A stretch of 64,000 bases of DNA from Parerythrobacter_A sp963799315 (GTDB taxonomy: Bacteria > Pseudomonadota > Alphaproteobacteria > Sphingomonadales > Sphingomonadaceae), in contig CAWCWP010000002.1 of assembly GCA_963799315.1 (NCBI GenBank), positions 310,001 through 374,000 of the forward strand. The letters are read 5' to 3'. Below, one piece after another: positions 54,074 through 63,010 of the stretch. The notes under the pieces were generated by a model, which was not told where the DNA came from, made no database searches, and saw only the letters and a program-made list of their open reading frames with translations. How positions within the stretch are numbered: the stretch's first letter is position 1; every line of letters begins with the position of its first letter. A program made the position numbers and the translations under genes.

Positions 54074-55516
54074 TCAATGCCCCGCCTGTTCGCCGCGTTC
54101 CAGTCCGCTCAGCTCAAGCTGTTCGTCGATCTGGGCGAGCAGGCGTTCGAGACCCGCTTCGCTATTGCTCTCGGCGCGGGCGACCAGCACGTCCTGCGTG
54201 TTGCTGGCGCGCAGCAGCCACCAGCCATCGTCTGTCGTCACGCGCACGCCATCGGTTGCATCGACCGTAGCGGGCGAGGCGGATAGCCGCTTCTCGACTT
54301 CGGCAATCGCGGCGAACTTGCGGCTTTCATCGACCTGGAACCGCATTTCGGGCGTGTTGATCATCGCGGGCATTGCGCCGCGCAATTCGGTGACCGACTG
54401 CCCCAGCGACGCGCTCGCCGTCATCAGGCGGATACCTGCGTAAAGCGCATCGTCGAAGCCGTAATAGGTGTCGGCGAAGAAGACATGGCCGCTCATCTCG
54501 CCTGCCAGTGGCGCGCCGGTTTCCTTCATCTTCTGCTTGATCAGGCTGTGGCCGGTTTTCCACATCACCGGTTTGCCGCCGTGCCGTTGCACTTCGTCGA
54601 ACAGCGCGCGGCTGGCCTTTACGTCGGCAATGACGGTCGCGCCGGGTTGGCGGACGAGCAGGTCGGCGGCGTATATCGTCAGCAACTGGTCGCCCCAGAT
54701 AACGCGCCCCTCGCCGTCGATCGCGCCGATGCGGTCGCCATCGCCATCGAAAGCCACACCGAAATCGAGGTTCTTGTCCGCGACGAGGCGGCGCAGATCC
54801 TCCAGATTGGCTTCCACGGTCGGATCGGGATGATGATTGGGGAAGTTGCCATCGACTTCGGTAAACAGCAGGTGATGTTCGCCCGGCAGCCGCGCCGCGA
54901 GCAGTTCCAGCGCCGGTCCCGCCGCGCCATTGCCCGCGTCCCACCCGACGCGCAATTGGTCGAAGGTGCCGGGGGCGAAGGCGGCGAAGGGTTCGAGCAG
55001 GCGCGTCGACATATTCGTCCAGAATGGCGCTGTCGCTGACGGTGCCGACGCCGTCGTCCCATTCGCCCGCCGCCGCCATCTCGCCCAGCCGCACGATGTC
55101 CGCGCCGAAAAACGGGCGGCCCTGAAACACCATCTTGAAGCCATTGTAATTGGCGGGATTGTGGCTGCCGGTTATCTGGATGCCGCCATCCACATCTTCC
55201 GCTGAGGCTTCGGCATAATACAGCATCGGCGTCGGCCCCATGCCGACGCGCACCACGTCGCAGCCGCTGGCGGTCAGCCCTTCGACCAGCGCATGTTCCA
55301 GCATCGGCGAGCTGACGCGGCCATCATAACCGACGGCCACCGTGCTGCCGTCCAGCCCGCCGCAGCAGCGTGGCAAACCCGCGCCCGATGGCGCGCGCAT
55401 CGCGCACCCCCAGCGTTTCGCCGATGATGCCGCGAATGTCGTATTCGCGCAGCACCGTTGGAGTCGAAATCGTGAGTCGCACCGGGGACGGCATCGTGGG
55501 TGGTGTCATCGATCAT
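54074..55516 (-). CDS. Phosphomannomutase/phosphoglucomutase, three indels
   Basis: From ATG 55516 (MIDDTTHDAVPGATHDFD). After a frame change near 55460: TVLREYDIRGIIGETLG; after another near 55360: VAVGYDGRVSSPMLEHALVEGL and GGIQITGSHNPANYNGFKM with the catalytic serine (TGSHNP); after a third near 55020: WDAGNGAAGPALELL, DFGVAFDGDGDRIGAIDGEG (metal site), GEMSGHVFF (substrate loop) and a C-terminal phosphate-binding SNTQDVLVARAES. About 480 codons. It interconverts hexose 6- and 1-phosphates, feeding GDP-mannose or other nucleotide sugars. Confidence 0.88.
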
Positions 55517-55849
55517 GTGTCGTCGTCCTCGGCAAGTGTCGGCATCGGGTCCGGCATGGCCTGCGGCATGGGGCAATTCGTCCAGCAGCAGGTCGCGCGC
55601 GGCGTCGGCTTCGTGGACCTTGGCCGCGCTGCCGCCACCCCGGTCCGGGTGGACCATCGTCAGCAGCCGCTTGTGCGCGGCGCGAATGTCTTCGCGGCTG
55701 GCATCGGCAGGCACGGCGAGCAGCTTGCGCGCATGGAATATCGCCTGGCTGCGGGTCGGGGGCTTGCGCAGATAGTCCCACGGCCAGCGCCCCAGCGCCC
55801 AGCGGCAGAATACCGACATGAGAAGAACCAGAAGTACGCCCTTGAGCAT
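55513..55849 (-). CDS. Membrane-anchored J-domain protein, one indel
   Basis: About 112 codons from ATG 55849. An N-terminal membrane helix (VLLVLLMSVFCRWAL) is followed by RSQAIFHARKLLAVPADASREDIRAAHKRLLTMVHPDRGGG, a short J domain with the HPD motif. Indel near 55530; restored, the end reads LAEDDDT with a TGA overlapping the next ATG as ATGA. Proteins of this shape (DjlA/TIM14-like) are common next to mipZ in alphaproteobacteria. Its role with DnaK is inferred. Confidence 0.82.
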
Positions 55850-56644
55850 TATGCCGCCTCCGCCTGTGCCGCGTGCCCTGCGTCGGGCAGCTTGAGCCCC
55901 GCCAGCAAGCCGCGCATTTCCTGTCGCGCCACCAGATGGCTGGTGCCCAGTTCGCCCAGATGGCCCTTGTCGAGCAGGGTCAGCCCGCTGGGGAACAGTT
56001 CGCGATAGATCACCCGCTCGGACAATCCTTTCACCACGCGAAAACCCGCGCGTTTGCTCAGTTCGGCCAGCGCCCGCTCGATCCGCTGCATATTGCGCGC
56101 TTCGGTATGGCCGCTGCGATTGCGCACCACCACCCAGTCGATTTCCTGCCGCTGTTTCGCCGCGCGGGTGCGGCGTGCTTCCCAGATCAGTTCGGCATAG
56201 AAGCTCAGGCGGCGCACCTTGAATGTGTCGGGATCGACTTGTCCGATCAGGTCGAAATCGACGAAGCTGTCGTTCAGCGGCGTGACCAGCGTATCGGCCT
56301 GCATCGCGGCGTGGCGGGCGACGGGATCGTCGCGGCCCGGCGTGTCGATGACGAGGAAATCGCAGCCCTTCGCCCAGCCGCTCCGCGCGCGCTTCCATCG
56401 CGGCGGGATTGATCGCTTCCATCACCGCGACATCGGCGGTCGGAATCGAAATGCCGCGCCGTTCCATCAGCTCGGCCCGGTTTTCGAAATAGCGGTGCAG
56501 CGTGCGCTGGCGCGGGTCGAGGTCCAGCGCCGCGACCTTTGCGCCGCGATAGGCCAGCGCCACCGCGACATGCACGGCGGTGGTCGATTTGCCGGTGCCG
56601 CCCTTTTCATTGGCGAAGACGATGCGGTGCGGGGCTTTGGTCAC
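55849..56644 (-). CDS. mipZ: MipZ, division-plane positioning ATPase, one frameshift
   Basis: From a GTG at 56644. The deviant Walker A is FANEKGGTGKSTTAVHVAVAL, followed by GAKVAALDLDPRQRTLHRYFENR, which matches Caulobacter MipZ closely. After a frame change near 56370: DFLVIDTPGRDDPVARHAAMQADTLVTPLNDSFVDFDLIG, then DWVVVRNRSGHTEARNMQRIE and GLSERVIYRELFPSGLTLLDKG. MipZ binds ParB near the chromosome origin and inhibits FtsZ, restricting division to midcell. About 265 codons. It diverges from panC. Confidence 0.93.
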
Positions 56645-56723
56645 GAGTATGGCGGGCTTTCGGAACGGGCGGCGGCGCGGTATCGCGGTGCCTGGTCCAG
56701 CATCTACCGAAGGGGTTCCAGCC

Positions 56724-57588
56724 GTGCAAACCGTTAGCGAGATAGAGGCGCTGAATGCTGCCGTGGCGCAGCTTCGCCAAAGCGGCGAAACGCTGGCGCT
56801 GGTGCCCACGATGGGCGCGCTGCATGACGGGCACCTGTCGCTGGTGCGGCAGGCGCAGGAAGTGGCGGACAGGGTGGCGGTGTCGATCTTCGTCAATCCA
56901 ACGCAATTCGGGGAGGGAGAAGACCTCGACGCCTATCCGCGCCAGCTGGCGGAGGACAGCGCGATGCTGGAAGCGGCGGGCGTGGACCTGTTGTGGGCGC
57001 CCGACGCGGCCACGATGTATCCGGCATGGCTTCGCCACCTCGGTGCGCGTCGCGGGCGTGAGCGAGGGGCTGTGCGGGGCGGACCGGCCCGGCCATTTCG
57101 ACGGCGTGGCCACCGTGGTTGCCAAGCTGTTCAACCAGGTCCGCCCGACATGCGCGGTGTTCGGCGAGAAGGACTGGCAGCAGCTCGCCGTCATCCGCAC
57201 GATGGCGCGCGATCTCGACTTGTCGTTCCCGCACGTCACCGCCATTCACGGCGCACCGATCGTGCGCGAGGCGGATGGCCTGGCGATGAGCAGCCGCAAC
57301 CGGTATCTCTCGCCCGAACACCGCGAAGCCGCCGCGACCCTGCCGCGCGCCATGCGCGAGGCCGCCGCGCGGATCGTCGGTGGCGAGGACGTGCGCCCGA
57401 CGCTGACCGCGATGGAGTATGCGGTGCTGGGTGCAGGCTTCGGCGCGGTCGATTATATCGAGCTGGTCGATGCGGACAGCCTGCGCCCGCTGGAGGCGAC
57501 AGGCGAAGCACCCGCCCGCCTGCTGGTCGCCGCTCGCATCGGCGGCACGCGCCTGATCGACAATATGGCGGTCGAACCCGCCCGGTGA
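56724..57588 (+). CDS. panC: Pantoate-beta-alanine ligase, one frameshift
   Basis: From GTG 56724 (MQTVSEIEALNAAVAQLRQS). LALVPTMGALHDGHLSLVRQA with the HxGH motif, SIFVNPTQFGEGEDLDAYPR, then a frame change near 57030 to VAGVSEGLCGADRPGHFDGVATVVAKLFNQV, AVFGEKDWQQLAVI and AMSSRNRYLSPEHR (KMSKS-like). The halves make about 288 codons, normal for PanC. It joins pantoate and beta-alanine in CoA synthesis. 57589-57836 has no gene. Confidence 0.94.
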
Positions 57589-57836
57589 CACCATTGTCCC
57601 AGTGTTCGGGGACATGCCTTCGCAGGTGCAGCATGGTAGGCGATTAACCATAGCAGCCCGTTCTTCCCCCTTTTCGGGCTTCTGCGCCTTTCGGGTCGCA
57701 CCGGGGCGCACAAGAGTTCGGGTACGGCGTGCATCGCGCACGGCGTGACCGGCTTTTTTTGGCCGACAGCGCGCGATGGACAGGCTGAACGGCACTGCTT
57801 AGACCGGCTACTCACAGTCAGCCGGAGTGCCCACCC

Positions 57837-60800
57837 ATGATCCGCCGCCCACTCACCCTTCTCGCAACATCCGCGCTGGCCTCCGTCCTCGCCCTGCCCG
57901 CCATCGCGCAGGATAGCGAACTGCCCGTCGAGGAGCCGGTGGAACAGACCGAAGCGCCCGAGGACGAAGCGCGTGACGTCATGGAAGGCGTCACTGTCTC
58001 GAACGCGCCGGATATCATGGCGGAAAATCCGCAACCCATGCCGACCGCCGACGGCGAAGATGCCAAGTGGGACGTCAACGCACCGCCCGGTGCCGTCATC
58101 ACGCAAGTGCCGATCCGCACCGACGAGGCGAGCTGGATGGATGTCGATGTCAGCCCCGACGGGCGACGCATCGCTTTCACCGTGCTGGGCGATATCTACA
58201 CCATGCCGATAGCAGGCGGCACGCCGACGCGCATCGCGGAAGGGCTGGCATGGGAAGTGCAGCCGCGCTTCTCGCCCGATGGCAGCCGTATCGCCTTCAC
58301 CTCCGACCGGGGCGGCGGCGACAATATCTGGGTGATGAATGCGGACGGGTCGGACAAGCGGCAGGTGACGAAGGAGTCGTTTCGCCTGCTCAACCAGCCA
58401 AGCTGGAGCCCGGACGGGCGCTTCATCGCGGCGAAGAAGCATTTCACCACCGGGCGGTCGCTCGGCACGGGCGAGATCTGGCTCTATCATGTGTCCGGCG
58501 GCGGCGGGGTTAAACTGGTCGCACGGCCAAACGAGCAGCACCAGAAGGAGCTGGGCGAGCCGGTCTATGCGCCCGACGGCAGCGCAATCTATTACACGCG
58601 CAACACCACGCCCGGCCCGATCTTCGAATATGCGCAGGATGCCAATGCGGGCATTTTCGCCATCGAACGCTACGACATGGCCAGCGGCGAAGTGACGACG
58701 GCGGTGGACGGCTATGGCGGCGCGGTGCGCCCCGCGCCTTCGCCCGACGGCACGGCAATCGCCTTCGTGCGGCGCGACAAGGATCGCTCGCAGCTATGGG
58801 TCAAGACCCTCGCCAGCGGGGCCGAAGCGCTGGTCTACGACGCGCTCGACATGGACGTTCAGGAAACCTGGGCCGTCACCGGCGTCTATCCCAATATCGC
58901 CTGGACGCCCGACAGCGCGGAACTGGTGTTCTGGGCGGGCGGCAAGCTGCGCCGTATCGCAGTCGGTGGCGGGGCAGCCGGCGGCGGGACTGCGCGCATC
59001 ATCCCCTTCGCCATCGACGATACGCACGGCATCGCCGCCGCGCCGCATCCGGTAATCCCTGTCTCGCCCGACACCTTCACCACCACCATGCCCAAATTCG
59101 CGGCGGTCAGCCCCGACGGCCGGCAGGTCGTGTTCGAGACGCTGGGCAAGCTCTATGTCAAACCGGCAGGCGGCGGAACGGCGCGGCGATTGACGTCGGG
59201 CGGTGGCGATACGCTGGAACTGTTCCCGGCATGGTCGCGCGACGGCGGGCGCATCGCGTTCGTGCGGTGGAGCGATGCCGGACTGGGCCGGATCGTCACC
59301 ACCGATGCGCGCGGGCGTGGCGAGCGCATCGTGACCGACACGGCGGGCCATTACCGCAATCCGCAATTCTCGCCCGACGGCAGCACCATCGTGTTCGAGC
59401 AGGGCGCCGGAGGCTACCTCACCAGCCCGCTGCAATCGGACAATCCTGGCGTCTATCGCATCGCTGCGTCCGGCGGGGCGGCGACGCTGGTGTCGCGCGG
59501 CGCGGGTGCGCCGCAATACGGCGCGGATAACGACCGGCTGTTCATGGTCGAGAGCGGCGACGGGCTGCAACTGGTCAGCACCGACCGCAATGGTGAGGCC
59601 AAGCGCACCCATGCGACCGGCGAGCTGGTCAATGACTTCCGCGTATCGCCCGATGGCCGCTTCGTCGCGTTCCGGCAGAATTACGAAGTGTTCGCCATGC
59701 CGCTGCTGCCCGGCGGGGCGAGCGTGGCGGTGGACAAGGATTCCACCGTGCTGCCGATTGCGAAAGCGAGCGCGGGCGGGGCCGACTATATCGGCTGGTC
59801 GAGCGATGGCGCGCGGCTGCACTGGAGCATGGGGCCGACGTTGTTCACCGCCTCCACCCCGGCGCTGTTCCCCGATGCGCCCAAGGCGGAGGGCGACGAC
59901 AGCGCCTTTACGCCGCCGACAACCGGCGTGTCGCTGGCCATGACGCAAACGCGCCGCCAAGGCCGGATACGCGGCTGGCGCTGGTCGGCGCGCGGGTGCT
60001 GACGATGTCGGGCGATGGAGCGGGCGCAATCGACGACGGCGTGGTGCTGATCGCGGGCGACCGTATCCAGGCGGTGGGTCCACGCGCCAGCACGCCGGTT
60101 CCGTCCGGCTTCCGCACCGTCGATGTAACCGGCAAGACGATCATGCCCGGCCTGGTCGATGCCCATGCGCATGGCCCCTATGGCGAGGCGGATATCGTGC
60201 TCCAGCAGAACTGGTCGCTGGTGCAGCAGCTGGCGATGGGCACCACCACCATGCACGACCCCAGCAGCCGGTCGAGCCTGGTCTTCGCCGCCGCCGAACG
60301 CCAGCGGGCGGGCGACATCCTCAGCCCGCGCCTGTTCTCGACAGGCGAGATCATTTACGGGGCCAAGGCGCCCAGCGTCTATGCCGAGATCGAGACGTAT
60401 GAAGACGCGCTGGCGCATGTCCGACGGATCAAGGCGCAGGGCGGGGTGTCGGTGAAGAACTACAATCAGCCGCGCCGCGAACAGCGCCAGATGGTGGCGC
60501 GCGCCGCCGCCGCCGAGGGCATGCTGGTGGTGGCCGAGGGCGGTTCGCTGTTCGGCATGGACATGAACCTGATCGCGGACGGCAACTCCACGCTGGAGCA
60601 TAATATCCCGACCGACGTGTTCTACGACGACATGATCCAGTTCTTCAGCCAGTCGCAAACCAATTACACGCCCACGCTGGTGGTCACCTATGGCGGGCTG
60701 GCGGGCGATCCCTATTGGCGGCAGGCGACCGACGTGTTCGCCAATCCGCTGCTGGTCCATACCCCGCCCAAGCGGTTGCTGGCCGACAATGCGCGGCGCG

Positions 60801-61204
60801 TGAAAGCGCCGGAATGGGCCTGGGTCGACGACAACGCCGCGCGCGAAGCCAAGAAGCTGGCCGATGCGGGCGTGAAGGTCGCCATCGGTGCGCACGGACA
60901 GCAATCGGGCATCGCGGCGCATTGGGAGCTGGGCAGTTTCGTGCGCGGCGGGATGTCTCCGGTGGAAGCGTTGCGGGCGGGCACTATCGCTTCGGCGCAA
61001 TCGCTAGGGATGGCGGCGGATATCGGCAGTCTGGAGGCGGGCAAGCTGGCCGATCTCGTCGTGCTGGATGCCGACCCCAGCGTGGATATCGCAAATTCCG
61101 ACAAGATCGCGCAGGTCATGCTGGGCGGACGGCTCTACGATGCGGCGACCATGAACGAGGTGGAAACCGGCACCGCAAAACGGCGCGCATATTGGTGGGA
61201 ATGA
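57837..61204 (+). CDS. TolB-like beta-propeller amidohydrolase, one frameshift
   Basis: About 1122 codons. The signal peptide (LLATSALASVLALPAIAQ) is followed by six or more WD40/TolB-like blades (VSPDGRRIAF, FSPDGSRIAF, WSPDGRFIAA, PSPDGTAIAF, VSPDGRQVVF, FSPDGSTIVF, VSPDGRFVAF). A frame change near 59955 separates these from an amidohydrolase domain: TGKTIMPGLVDAHAHGP (HxH), STLEHNIP, IGAHGQQSG and MLGGRLYDAATM. The correct joint restores PDTRLALVGARVLTMSGDG. Proteins with this layout are known in sphingomonads and may cleave peptides or amides in the periplasm, but the substrate is unknown. Confidence 0.9.
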
Positions 61205-61295
61205 CAGCCCCGGCCTTTGCTCCGCCTGGTTTTGCGCGATTGTATTTTGCCGTGCCCTGCGCCACGGGCCTGCGGCAGGGGAGCATCCGCAAATT

Positions 61296-61479
61296 ATGAC
61301 GACGACAGGGCAAAATCGGCGGGGCATCGTGCTGGCTGGCGGGTATCTGCGAAGTGCTGCTCATCACCACCCCGACCGACGAGGCGGTGTTCCGCGCGCT
61401 GCTGCGCAATGGCAACGACTGGGGCATTCGAATCGAATTTGCGCAGCAGCCCGAACCCGAAGGACTGGCGCAGGGGTAG
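61296..61479 (+). pseudogene. rfbA: Glucose-1-phosphate thymidylyltransferase remnant
   Basis: Begins RRGIVLAGG like RfbA, but jumps straight to ICEVLLITTPTDEAVFRALLRNGNDWGI and QPEPEGLAQG, then stops. The segment SGTRLxP...LSVLMLAG, which holds the nucleotide and magnesium contacts, is missing at the junction; CTGGCGG sequences of LAGG and LAGI lie at the join, as expected for a deletion between short repeats, and the frame shifts there. The 230 residues after GLAQ are also gone. Only about 60 of 290 codons remain, so it cannot be functional. Confidence 0.85.
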
Positions 61480-61484
61480 CCGCG

Positions 61485-61652
61485 ATGCAGGTGCGCGATT
61501 GCAGGATCGAAGGTCCGAAAATCATCGAACCCATGGTGTTCGGGGATGATCGCGCTGTGGGTGTAATCTGGCCGCTGGATGAGATGCAGCCGCAATTGTC
61601 CGACAAGGACCGTAAGGACGTTGCGCTGGCCGATGTGGCGGCGTTTTCATGA
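61485..61652 (+). pseudogene. rfbC: dTDP-4-dehydrorhamnose 3,5-epimerase remnant
   Basis: Reads MQVRDCRIEGPKIIEPMVFG then DDR, as in the first 24 residues of RfbC, then joins in frame to VGVIWPLDEMQPQLSDKDRK, the C-terminal end of RfbC. About 115-120 residues including the catalytic histidine and tyrosine are absent. A 55-residue open frame is left, ending with TGA overlapping the rfbD start. Confidence 0.85.
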
Positions 61653-62521
61653 GGGCGCTGATCACAGGCGCGGGCGGGCAGGTGGGTGCGGCGCTGCTGG
61701 CGCGGGTGCCTGCTGGAATCGAAGCACAGGGCCTGACACGGGCCGAGCTCGACCTGACCGACACCGATGCCATCGCCGCGATGATTGCCGAACACCGCCC
61801 CGATATCGTGGTCAACGCCGCCGCCTATACCGCCGTCGACACCGCCGAGGACGAGCCGGATCTGGCGCAGGCGATCAATGGCGATGCGGTCGGCGCGATG
61901 GCTATGGCGTTGCTGGAAACCGGCGGGCGGCTGGTGCAGGTCAGCACCGATTTCGTCTTCGATGGCGAACAGTCCACGCTTTACGCGCCCGATGATGCGC
62001 GCAATCCGCTGGGCGTCTATGGCGAGACCAAGGCGGCGGGCGAGGATGTGGCGGGCGAGGATGCAATCATCTGCCGCACCAGCTGGGTCTATGCTGCGGG
62101 CGGCGGCAATTTTGTCCGCACGATGCTGCGGCTGATGCGCGAGCGCGATGCGCTGTCCGTGGTGGCGGACCAGATCGGCGCGCCGACCTGGGCGCCCGAT
62201 CTGGCGCGCACGCTGTGGGCGCTGGCGCTGGAGGGGCAGCCGGGTATCTATCACCACCGCGATGCGGGCGTCGCCAGCTGGTATGATTTCGCGGTCGCCA
62301 TTTACGAAGAAGCGCACGAGCTGGGCATGCTGTCAGGCGCTGTCGCGATTACGCCCGTCGCCACGCACGACTACCCCACCCCGGCGCAGCGCCCCGCATT
62401 CAGCGTGCTGGACGACAGCGCGACTCGCGCATTGCTGGGCGACCGGACGCTTCACTGGCGCGTCAATCTGCGCCGGATGCTGAAGGAAGAACGGCACGTG
62501 CTGGAGAATGCCGACGACTGA
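61649..62521 (+). CDS. rfbD: dTDP-4-dehydrorhamnose reductase
   Basis: 290 residues, full length and in frame. NAD(P)-binding LITGAGGQVGAALLARV, HRPDIVVNAAAYTAVDTAEDEPD, VSTDFVFDG and the catalytic Y/K in GVYGETKAAGEDV, followed by CRTSWVYAAGGGNFVRTMLRL and ADQIGAPTWAPDLA. It makes dTDP-L-rhamnose from the 4-keto sugar. It is the only intact gene of an rfbA-rfbC-rfbD-rfbB cluster, so it has no local partners. Either rhamnose genes exist elsewhere, or its loss is recent. Confidence 0.94.
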   Translation: MRALITGAGGQVGAALLARVPAGIEAQGLTRAELDLTDTDAIAAMIAEHRPDIVVNAAAYTAVDTAEDEPDLAQAINGDAVGAMAMALLETGGRLVQVSTDFVFDGEQSTLYAPDDARNPLGVYGETKAAGEDVAGEDAIICRTSWVYAAGGGNFVRTMLRLMRERDALSVVADQIGAPTWAPDLARTLWALALEGQPGIYHHRDAGVASWYDFAVAIYEEAHELGMLSGAVAITPVATHDYPTPAQRPAFSVLDDSATRALLGDRTLHWRVNLRRMLKEERHVLENADD

Positions 62522-62533
62522 CCTGCTTGTAAC

Positions 62534-62848
62534 GTGCTCGTAACCGGCGGGGCGTGCTTTATCGGCGGCACTTTCGTGGCGCACTGGATGGCGGGCGATG
62601 GCGGGTTGCAGTTCAGGCCTCACCGCTTCCACCATGTTTCGACCGACGAAGTGTACGGCTCGCTCGGCTCCGATCCGGTGTGCGTAGCGGCGGCACAGGA
62701 ATTGCAGGCCAGCGTCGACATCCTGCCGGACTGCATGGCCCGATGCCTCGGCGCGCAGCGCGTTCGAAAAGGTCGGGTTCCGGCATTAGCAACCGTACCG
62801 GCCGACCACTGGCATGTTCGCGACGACGCAAGCGACCCGGCATCGTGA
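62534..62848 (+). pseudogene. rfbB: dTDP-glucose 4,6-dehydratase remnant
   Basis: From a GTG 12 bases after rfbD: MLVTGGACFIGGTFVAHWMA, the RfbB N-terminus with one glycine of the NAD loop changed to cysteine, then directly PHRFHHVSTDEVYGSLG, which in intact enzymes lies about 90 residues further on. After SLGSDP the similarity ends and the frame runs on through unrelated sequence to 62848. The catalytic YxxxK and the C-terminal half are missing. Confidence 0.8.
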
Positions 62849-63010
62849 TGAACAACGCATCGTCCGACAGATCGCTCAACCCGGCATCGTGCCGGGCCAC
62901 GGCCATGTTGCGTGGCCGAAGACGAAGGGGGCGCAGCGGATGCAGGGACTGGCCGGTTCGCGCGCTGATCGAGGGTGCTGCGGGCGTGCCGGTGCGCGCC
63001 AAGGTACTGC
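62849..63010. other. Gap without a recognisable gene
   Basis: Together with the end of the preceding remnant (from about 62690) this forms some 320 bases between rfbB and wecB. One frame is open to the stop just before wecB (ending GVPVRAKVLLKR), but the peptide resembles nothing I know. It is best read as debris of the decaying cluster. Confidence 0.5.

Noticed and set aside
57589..57836. A third copy of the 33-base element (GTGACACCATTGTCCCAGTG near 57585)
   Set aside because: Only loose similarity in short pieces; no extended match to the two real copies.
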